A stretch of DNA of 64,000 bases from Leishmania donovani. Its lineage: Eukaryota > Euglenozoa > Kinetoplastea > Trypanosomatida > Trypanosomatidae. Location: the NCBI RefSeq assembly GCF_000227135.1, contig NC_018263.1, positions 905,043-969,042 on the forward strand, written 5' to 3'. Below are positions 52,650-59,912 of the stretch, one piece after another (the stretch's first letter is position 1; each line of letters starts with the position of its first letter). The notes beneath the pieces are model-generated. The model searched no databases, was not told the DNA's origin, and saw only the letters and a program-made list of their open reading frames with translations. The position numbers and the translations under genes are program-made.

Positions 52650-53005
52650 CAGATCCATCGCTTGTCCCTTCTTTGGTTGCTTTGTTTTCTTCCGTGGTTT
52701 GCTGAGTCTTCACTCAGATGGCTGTTTCCTGTCCCTTTAACGGTGTACGCATGTCTTGGGCAGTAAGTGTTGACAACGAGCTCTCTCTCTCTCTCACGTG
52801 ATCCTCTCCTCCTCGCTGTCCTACGCCAGCAGGTGAGTACGCCGGCGCCTGCAGAAACATTTGGATACTCACAAGTCCATCACACCGGATTCCGCTGGTC
52901 CCACGCCACTCCATTCCTCTCTCACGCGATAGGAAGTATGCCAGACGGAGACATTCTGTTTGCGAATGTGGTCTTCATGGCGCAGGGGAGGGCGCGTTTC
53001 CGTTG
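52650..53005. repeat. Duplicated segment X, right copy
   Basis: Second copy of 51412-51767. It starts exactly at the first base after the gap, so the gap edge cuts a repeat. Confidence 0.9.
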
Positions 53006-53065
53006 AGTTGCGATGAGCTTCTCATGTATGGTCAAGCCTCGCCACGGCCTCGCGTTGCGGCGTGC

Positions 53066-53400
53066 ATTCATCGCTTCAAGGGCCCCGCTCTCGGCAGATT
53101 CACGGAAGCCGCCCGCGCCGTGGGATAAACGCCGTGCAGCTCGCAGAGCACACGGGGTGGCACCTCCACAGAGTGTTTGGAGCGTGGCAACGCGTGCGCA
53201 GCTTCGCAGGCACGAACGATCTTCGGATGGGCCCAGCACACGGCGCCCCTGTCCATCCACCGCGTGACCGTGTCGTGTTGTGCCAAGCACACCTATGCTC
53301 GGAACATCCCTGGTGCTCTGCGGAGGCTGAGCCCGCCAGCCGCTGGGACGAGATACCGCGGCCGAAGCCCCGGAGTGGCCTGCACATTGCGTCTGACGAG
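53066..53400. repeat. Duplicated segment Y, left copy
   Basis: About 335 bases repeated at 53629-53963 (offset 563), identical until the last ~10 bases, where GTCTGACGAG faces GCTCGACGAG; beyond 53400 the copies diverge completely. The segment is GC-rich, unlike neighbouring spacer, and has open frames on both strands without a recognisable domain. It may derive from an ingi-related retroelement (DIRE). Confidence 0.85.
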
Positions 53401-53529
53401 AACCTAGTCGACTGACCGAGTCGCGATCCCATATACGAGACTGGAAGGGGCACAGCTGGTGACACGGAGAAGTGAGGCAGGCAGCTGGGACGGACAGGAG
53501 GCGCCGCACTCTCGTATGTAGAGGCGGCA
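53401..53529. other. Tail between segment Y and second gap
   Basis: About 130 bases with weak SIDER-like character (CGACTGACCGAGTCGCGATC, compare ATGACTGAGTCGGCGCG in copy A). No coding potential is seen. Confidence 0.3.
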
Positions 53530-53628
53530 NNNNNNNNNNNNNNNNNNNNNNNNNNNNNNNNNNNNNNNNNNNNNNNNNNNNNNNNNNNNNNNNNNNNNNN
53601 NNNNNNNNNNNNNNNNNNNNNNNNNNNN
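53530..53628. other. Assembly gap, 99 N
   Basis: Short N run whose right edge again falls inside a duplicated segment (Y). Confidence 1.
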
Positions 53629-53963
53629 ATTCATCGCTTCAAGGGCCCCGCTCTCGGCAGATTCACGGAAGCCGCCCGCGCCGTGGGATAAACGCCGTGC
53701 AGCTCGCAGAGCACACGGGGTGGCACCTCCACAGAGTGTTTGGAGCGTGGCAACGCGTGCGCAGCTTCGCAGGCACGAACGATCTTCGGATGGGCCCAGC
53801 ACACGGCGCCCCTGTCCATCCACCGCGTGACCGTGTCGTGTTGTGCCAAGCACACCTATGCTCGGAACATCCCTGGTGCTCTGCGGAGGCTGAGCCCGCC
53901 AGCCGCTGGGACGAGATACCGCGGCCGAAGCCCCGGAGTGGCCTGCACATTGCGCTCGACGAG
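53629..53963. repeat. Duplicated segment Y, right copy
   Basis: Second copy of 53066-53400, beginning exactly at the gap edge. It continues into a different 3' neighbour (GTAGCGTTACGC...), which shows two genuine genomic contexts for Y or a mis-joined contig. Confidence 0.85.
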
Positions 53964-54535
53964 GTAGCGTTACGCTTCTGGGCGGTGGCCAAGACGCGTA
54001 GGGCCAAGCTCTTCTCTCCGCAGCGCTTGTGCGTCTTGCGTGGCGACGGCGCTGCGGACCCAGCTGAGCGGCTGCGGGAGGCCGTGCGAGAAGAAAAGAT
54101 GGGCGAGAAGCCGCTGCTCTGCACGCACCCCCCACCCCTGGTCTGCGCTACTCGGCTACCGTACGGCCCGCTACGCTGGGCAGAGACTGCTTGTTTGCAT
54201 GCCATTCGGAGGCTGGCGCGTTGGCGTGCCTCCTGTCGCGGACAAGCCACCACCGGCGCCACTCCATGCCAGCCGGGTAGCGGCCCTGGGTGTCGCGGCC
54301 GTGTGTGCAGCGCTGCTGCAGGGGCGAAGACACAGGGCGGAGGAGCTGCAGGGGCTGATTTGCACTTGGCTGTGCGGCCTGCCCACCTCACAAAATGCTG
54401 CAAGCCCACACCGCTGAGTCGTAGGCTCCGGCCTTCTCCGTCCCGGATGAGGCGCATCATCAGATCAGAAGACAGCATGGCAGGCCTAGGGGGTAGCGTG
54501 TGGCTTGACTCATGCCGCATGGAAGCAAAATGAGC
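53964..54535 (+). mobile_element. Degenerate retroelement-like region with SIDER-like 3' end (copy D)
   Basis: GC-rich sequence continuing from segment Y. Its last ~50 bases (GTAGCGTGTGGCTTGACTC then ATGCCGCATGGAAGCAAAAT) resemble the 3' ends of copies B and C. The + frame 53629-54533 is open for about 300 codons but shows no domain I can name and is Ala/Arg/Pro-rich from composition. Probably a decayed ingi/SIDER-related element. Confidence 0.4.
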
Positions 54536-55612
54536 ATCTTGGAAGGAAAAAGAGTCCCTGCCGTGTCGCCCTTTACAGTTTGATCCCCTCTGTCTATCGT
54601 GTTATACTCTGCTGGTGGCTAGATGTGTCGCGTTGCTTGTGTGTGCCGTTGGTCATTGTCTTCACCTGCCCACAAGGGAAGAACGGCACCTCAATGTTTT
54701 CCTGCACCCATGCCTTCCTCCGTCTCTTTTGGCATCAGTGCTGATGCGCAGTGCGTATGCGTGTGAGGATTTCCCTGCTTTGCACGAGAGGGGATGCTGA
54801 TGCGTGTGCATGTGCACACGCATCAGCGCGGGAAGTCTTTTTTTTTGCTTTGCTTCTTCCCTTTTCTCCCCTGTGCGTCATCTCGTCTGTTCCTTCCTCA
54901 CGTTGCTGGTTCTCTGGGCATGTCTTTCGCCCCTCTGCGCCTCGAATTCGTCCACGCCCCTCACGGAGCGGCGCTTGCCATCGCTGATGCTCTCTCGTGA
55001 GCGATTTCAAGCTCCATCGGGCATGGGCGTCTTTGCTTGAACACGGAGACAAGCACTCATGCCATCAGCTATGGTATATATGCGAGGTGCATCGGTGTTC
55101 CCCTGGTGTCTGTTTTCTTCTTTGTACTCTTATCACAGGACGGCGAACGAGTGTTTTGTTATGGAGTAGCCTGGCACACCAGTCAAGCGCACCCGACACG
55201 TACATCAAATGCAGACATCATTGGAGATGCTCAACGTTCACATGCAGCTGCATGTGCGCACCGAGTGTGGGCATTTCGGCTGTGCGCTACAGCCATCGCG
55301 CCCCACGCCACGTCCGTGCCTTGGATGTATACGAATGAGAGGCTCTGTCTGAATGCGGCGCTGCTCGCATTCCCTCCACCCCCACCACCACCCCGTTTCT
55401 TCTCTCTTCGCTTTATCGCTTGCAACGGCCCTCTCCTTCGCCGCGCTGCTGGCGTCCATAAAATGCAGCTGCGGCAAGCGAGGAGCAAGCTCTGCTCCAG
55501 CATTTCGAGCCTTTGGGGCGTCGGGTCCTCTCTTTGTTTTCTTCGTTACAGTACCTCGCCATCCCGCACACGCACCCCACCTCATCCGCGGCAGGGGCAA
55601 CCGCGATGGCGT
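54536..55612. other. Spacer before the repeat-protein gene
   Basis: Holds a cluster of palindromic CATCAG/CTGATG sequences (54732-54827) and pyrimidine-rich tracts at 55365-55425. CTTCGTTACAG at about 55541-55551 is a candidate spliced-leader acceptor for the next gene. Confidence 0.5.
54732..54827. repeat. Palindrome cluster built on CTGATGCG/CGCATCAG
   Basis: First palindrome: GCATCAG (54732-54738), TG, CTGATGC (54741-54747). Second: GCTGATGCGTGTGCA (54796-54810), TG, TGCACACGCATCAGC (54813-54827), a perfect 15 bp inverted repeat. The arms of the two palindromes can also pair with each other. Confidence 0.9.
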
Positions 55613-56527
55613 ATGCCCGCAATACTAGCGGAAGAAACTGAAAGCGGTGACGGGCAGTCGCCGCTGCAGCGTGCCAGGCGAGCTGCCACCCCTGATGAGA
55701 GCCGCATCGATGCAGCATTGTCGGCAGTGCACATGCGGTCGACCAAGGAGCCGAGGCGATGCAAACCTTGTTCGATCGCCGCAGCAGCGCTTGAGCGCCT
55801 GAGCGCAAGCACCGAAGGCGATTTTATGGCCACCGACCCCGCTCTCTCCTCGCCACCCACGGCGCTAAGCTCTTTCAATTCTTCCTCTACGACAACATCG
55901 GCGCAGAGCACCCCGGCAGCTCAAAATCGAGGCGCCCTCGCTGCACAAGACACACACGCTGCGCTCTCTAGCGAGCCTCGCTGGGAATACGGGCTTACGA
56001 AAAAATGTGTGCTCACCCTGACAATCAAGCCGGTGAGTTGCCTCGCTATGGTTCGCATAACGACGCCGCTGCATCCGGAGGCATCGTCACCGCTGCCACA
56101 GCGCGAACTGAAATCGTCCACTGACAGAGAGCTGTGCTCCGTTACGTACAACCAACGCAAAGGCGCGAAGATGGATATCAGTGATACGCCAAGGGGGCAG
56201 AAGCGGCTCCGTGGGTCGGAATACTCGAAGGAGGACATCCACCGACTGCGAATCAAACCAGTGAGGAATTTCTCCATATGTCGCGTGCTCGAAGCGGGCG
56301 GTAGTGCTCCAGCCGGGGAGGCGCAGCGCCACAGTGAACTGTTATCATCCTCCCCTGCCGTTGCGCCTTGCTTCACCGCGATCACTCAGCGCAGCGGTGC
56401 AACGACGGCCAACGCCGACGATGCAAGAAAGGTGGATCGGGGCCGAGCGCACCATTACGCGAAGGCGGACATCATGTCCCTGCGACTGAAGCCACTCAAG
56501 GGCTACGCCGTGTACCGAGTGTCCTAG
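55613..56527 (+). CDS. Hypothetical protein with three ~78-residue modules (Y-x-K-x-D-I...L-R-[IL]-K-P...R-V)
   Basis: I do not recognise the family. The frame is open from 55037, but first ATGs are at 55325, 55463 and 55613. I chose 55613 (304 residues) because the earlier part is a pyrimidine-rich leader and a good tract-AG (TTACAG, about 55551) lies just upstream. Three similar segments occur at residues 126-149 (YGLTKKCVLTLTIKP...), 204-225 (YSKEDIHRLRIKP...ICRV) and 282-303 (YAKADIMSLRLKP...YRV). They begin exactly 78 residues apart. A second conserved patch, Q-x-x-G-A, lies 22-23 residues before each tyrosine (QNRGA, QRKGA, QRSGA). The rest is Ser/Ala-rich and disordered. The last module is the very C-terminus. 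An out-of-frame ATG at 55606 opens a short uORF overlapping the start. Confidence 0.7.
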   Translation: MPAILAEETESGDGQSPLQRARRAATPDESRIDAALSAVHMRSTKEPRRCKPCSIAAAALERLSASTEGDFMATDPALSSPPTALSSFNSSSTTTSAQSTPAAQNRGALAAQDTHAALSSEPRWEYGLTKKCVLTLTIKPVSCLAMVRITTPLHPEASSPLPQRELKSSTDRELCSVTYNQRKGAKMDISDTPRGQKRLRGSEYSKEDIHRLRIKPVRNFSICRVLEAGGSAPAGEAQRHSELLSSSPAVAPCFTAITQRSGATTANADDARKVDRGRAHHYAKADIMSLRLKPLKGYAVYRVS

Positions 56528-57187
56528 CCTTGCACATTTCGCATGTGTCATCTGACACTATAACTGGCGGCGACGGAGACTGAGTGTCCTCTCCATGAGT
56601 GGGGCGAAGGGGGCGAGTCAAGCACAAAATGGAAGCTACCGTTCCTACGGCGTTTGTCTGTGCGATGACGATGGGTCGTTTTTGTTGTGTGCAGACAGCA
56701 ACGACACCCTGTCCAGCCTCACACCAAACTGAAAGAGCAGCAGAGGGGCGAAAAGATCATCGAGGGAATGAGAGTGTCGTTCATGTGTTGAGGAGATAGA
56801 CATACTTCATGCCGCACACACCTCTTGAAACACCCGCGTCACACTTTTCCCCATCCCCGTAAGCGTGGAGAAAAGGGGAGAGCACCAGCACGGCTAGTAA
56901 TGATCCTCTCTCTGTGTGCTCAAAAGTTCATGTGTAGAAGCATAGCGGGGATTTAAGGAAGGATCCGTCGCTGGCATCACCACTGTATCTCCCGTGCAAG
57001 TGAAACTAGCACGACTCTCTTTCCCTCTCACCTCATTCCCTCTTCTTGTGTGTGTTACGACAAGAAGTAGCCACGCTCTCACAAGACGTGCGAGCTTCTC
57101 TAGCTCTTTTTTTTTGGGAGGGGGCCTACTCATTGGTTTTCCCGGAATATTCGCCTCTCTCATTCTGAACTCCCACAAGTCAACACC
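56528..57187. other. Short intergenic spacer
   Basis: 0.66 kb with no gene. A T9 run followed by purine-rich sequence (about 57106-57125) and a C/T tract (57147-57170) precede the next ATG. The AG in CCCACAAG (57179-57180 region) could serve as acceptor. Confidence 0.5.
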
Positions 57188-57739
57188 ATGAACCACAAGG
57201 AGGAGGACGACAGTGTCTTTGCACCGATAGCGCGCCCCCTGTCCGTCGTGCCGTTGAGGTATCACCAATCGCGCGCGCACCCCGCCAAGTGCCGTCTCGA
57301 AGTCGATCCGATATATGAAAGTAGCTCACTCGAGAGGGACGCAAGCCCGCTGTTGGCGACAGAGCTCCGGCAGCACCTTGGAGACCTGCCGTCCGCGTCA
57401 ACGCGTGCGTCGCGAAGGCGTGGCAGTAATGCCGTCCATGTGAGCCCGCTAGGCAGTGCTACCGTTCCCGCCGCCGCGGCAGCGAAGAAGGCAGAAAATG
57501 AGGCAAAGGTGCAACCGCCGACAGCAGAGGAAGAGTCGTGGAGTAAATTGGGCTACCGTCACCTTTACAACAGCGTTGTCATGATAATAATTAGCTTCTA
57601 TCAGATTGGGCAGCTCGGGTTGAAGCAGCAGCACGCCGACATGATGCTGGAGCGTACGAAGGACGCCTACATGCCCGTCCCTCCTCGCGCAGAGGACTTG
57701 AAGGCGGAGGAGACGGCAGCAACGGCATCTTTGGCTTGA
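57188..57739 (+). CDS. Small hypothetical protein with one hydrophobic segment
   Basis: 183 residues, ATG start, codon bias like neighbouring genes. The N-terminal 110 residues are polar and probably disordered, with a basic patch (ASTRASRRRGS) and an Ala/Lys run. Residues about 112-128 (TAEEESWSKLGYRHLYN) lead into a hydrophobic stretch 129-146 (SVVMIIISFYQIGQLGL), long enough for one membrane pass or an amphipathic helix. A short charged C-terminus with a proline-rich link (MPVPPRAED) follows. No family is recognised. A tail-anchored-like topology with about 37 residues after the hydrophobic segment is possible but longer than usual. Confidence 0.7.
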   Translation: MNHKEEDDSVFAPIARPLSVVPLRYHQSRAHPAKCRLEVDPIYESSSLERDASPLLATELRQHLGDLPSASTRASRRRGSNAVHVSPLGSATVPAAAAAKKAENEAKVQPPTAEEESWSKLGYRHLYNSVVMIIISFYQIGQLGLKQQHADMMLERTKDAYMPVPPRAEDLKAEETAATASLA

Positions 57740-58147
57740 TGTGCAGAGAACTACGAAGCACAGAAAGGGCTGGGCGAATCGAGCAGAGAGAACACCGCCG
57801 CTCGCTGCACCGTATCCCAATCTCTCTCTCGCTTGGTCGATTTTTTTCGCGAATTCGCTGTTCCATCTGTGCTTGCGTCTTAGGGAGGCTTCCGCTGGAG
57901 TCTCTGTATTGTGTCCACCTCTCAAATCATTTTTATTTTCCGTGTGTAAGCGCGTTCACAAGCGTCGTCGCCTTTCGAGTATCAGCATGTCTCCGCTTTT
58001 ACGGGCCTTCGCCACCAGCAAGATCCAATGCAGACACACACACACACACATGCAAATTGACGTTTCTGGTCTGCTTCTCTTTCACTTTTCCGCTTTTTCT
58101 TTTTTTTTGTGTGTGTGTGTGTGCGTGGAGTTGTTGAAAGAGGGGAG

Positions 58148-58417
58148 ATGCGGGGGCATGAACTGTCGCCTGACACCGACTCGATGCACCCGCTGTACCC
58201 ATATGGGAACATCGATGCATGTATGCTCGCGCGAGCAATGTTCGATTTACTAGCCCCCTCTTCAAACCACACTCTGCCCGCCCTCCACATTCTCATTCCC
58301 GCCCCCTTCTTCGGTGTGGCCTATGTTTTCGAGGGAGCACAATACGCCCGCCAGATGGTATGTGAGCAACTTCGGGCTTGTGGTATGCCCCCTTCACGTG
58401 TTTCTGTCTTTGCATAA
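58148..58417 (+). CDS. Candidate small protein gene (89 residues)
   Basis: ATG-initiated ORF preceded by a strong polypyrimidine tract (58075-58107), a GT run and AGs just before the ATG, i.e. an acceptable trans-splicing context. The product is not low-complexity: MRGHELSPDT at the start, a hydrophobic centre (ALHILIPAPFFGVAYVF) and a C-terminus with YARQMVCEQLRACG. Third-position GC is lower than in the neighbouring genes. I do not recognise a family. It may be a real small protein or a chance ORF in the spacer. Confidence 0.3.
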   Translation: MRGHELSPDTDSMHPLYPYGNIDACMLARAMFDLLAPSSNHTLPALHILIPAPFFGVAYVFEGAQYARQMVCEQLRACGMPPSRVSVFA

Positions 58418-59131
58418 TCGTTTTGCAGGTATGGAGGTATATGTGCATGCTCTACTCCGTCCTTGTTGGTGTGCTGATAGGTGACCTCAGGGCTGTGTTG
58501 GAGGCGGAGGGCGGAGACGACCTATGGAGAGCAACGTGGAGCACATGCTGCCACTGCTGCGTCTGTTCGACTCCCATTTACCTCCAATGACTCACCCGAT
58601 ATCTTCGCCCCCCCCCACACACACACGTAGCGGAAGCCTTCTACGACGTGTCTGTGCGCATGCATGCGCACAACGTATTTGTTGACTAAGTGTTGCAGAG
58701 AGGAGAGGGAGGGGTCAGCATTCGTTTTCTGCTGTTTGGTTATTGTTGTTTGTCCCCGTCTGCGTCGCTGTCGTGCTCTCAGCCACTACCGCCTCGCCAT
58801 TGTGTCTACTCTCTTGTTCGCCCCACCGTCACCCTACCTACGCCTCCGCAGCCCCTTCGTTAGTGTTGCCTCCCCCCCACACACACAGCTCCTCTTTTCC
58901 TTCCTTTCGTGTTGCTGCTGTTGACTCTCGCTCATCCTGTCACGTCTCCGTCATGTGCATATTCGGTCTCGCTGGTGGGGTTCGAGGGGAGAAGCTTGCA
59001 AGCAGTATATGACATGCATACCCGCACGAAAGCCCATTATAACTGTTGAAGGTATGCCGTCGTACTGTGAGGGCATCAGTAGTACGCACGCTCTGCGAGC
59101 TCCATACGGTGGGTTTGCACGTCACCAAGAC

Positions 59132-59147
59132 ATATATATATATATAT
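59132..59147. repeat. (AT)n microsatellite
   Basis: Eight AT units in the spacer upstream of JGT. Confidence 0.85.
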
Positions 59148-59880
59148 GTCACACTTGTCGGAGATGTGTCCTGTGCCTCACTCACATGGCCTCCACTCTC
59201 TTCTGCACCTCTCCTTCACCTGTCTCTGCTGTTTTTTTCGTTTCTTCTGTCCTTCACCTCTTGGGATGTGCGCCTGCTTCTCTTTCCACCGGTCTGTGCG
59301 ACTCAGTGCTCGGGACGGAAAGTTCACGCGTCAAGAAGAGCAAGGCGGCCGGAAGCAGCGTCCTTGTCTCTGCCCAACTGCACACGCTCGCCTCGCCCCC
59401 GATCGTTGAGGACGGTGCTGTCTGAGTTGAATTGTCTCTTGCCGCGCTGCTTCCCACCAGGTCACCCGCCGCCTCTCCTGATCTTCAAGTTGTACCCCGT
59501 AGAGAACTCAAAGGAAGTGAGCACGGTGAGGTGCTCGTAACTCACCGCACACAGGCGCGGCCACGCACGCGCAGGGCTTCACGAGCCGCCATAGACCCCC
59601 TTCCTTGTTGTTGCTGCTCTGGTCGTATCGCGCTGCGTGCACAGTGCCCTCCACGCGATCGAGCAAAAGGCGGGGCGGATTCCAAGCGAGTGGCTTCAAA
59701 CGACCACGGCAAAGCGTTCAAGCAAAAACAGGAACAGCTCGGCGCCGCCCGTAGTCGATAGACAGTGCACAAAATCGAGGCACGGCATATACACTCACGC
59801 ACATTTACACGGGGCAAGCAGGTGCGGCTGCTCTCCCTAGCAAGCAGTTCTCCGGTTGAATATCCCAAGGAAGGGCGCGC

Positions 59881-59908
59881 ATTTTTCTTTCGCTCGTTTG
59901 TCTTGTAG
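59881..59908 (+). promoter_or_regulatory. Putative spliced-leader acceptor of JGT
   Basis: T-rich tract with the sequence TTTGTCTTGTAG, AG at 59907-59908, only four bases before the ATG at 59913. It supports that ATG over the upstream frame (TTG at 59856). Confidence 0.5.
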
Positions 59909-59912
59909 TGCG

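Larger units (their letters stand above)
57740..59880. other. Intergenic region before JGT
   Basis: About 2.2 kb. Contains CA (58034-58050) and GT (58110-58124) runs, a C-run near 58608 and an (AT)n tract at 59132-59147. One candidate small ORF (58148-58417) is listed separately. The segment 59290-59860 is balanced in composition without a good frame. Confidence 0.55.

Noticed and set aside
51529..52766. ORFs of 324-403 codons crossing the 882-N gap on both strands
   Set aside because: More than 290 codons of each are N; they exist only because N has no stop codons.
53404..54533. ORFs spanning the 99-N gap (243 codons -, 353 codons +)
   Set aside because: They join sequence across an unknown gap; the flanking parts show no domain and lie in duplicated or retroelement-like sequence.
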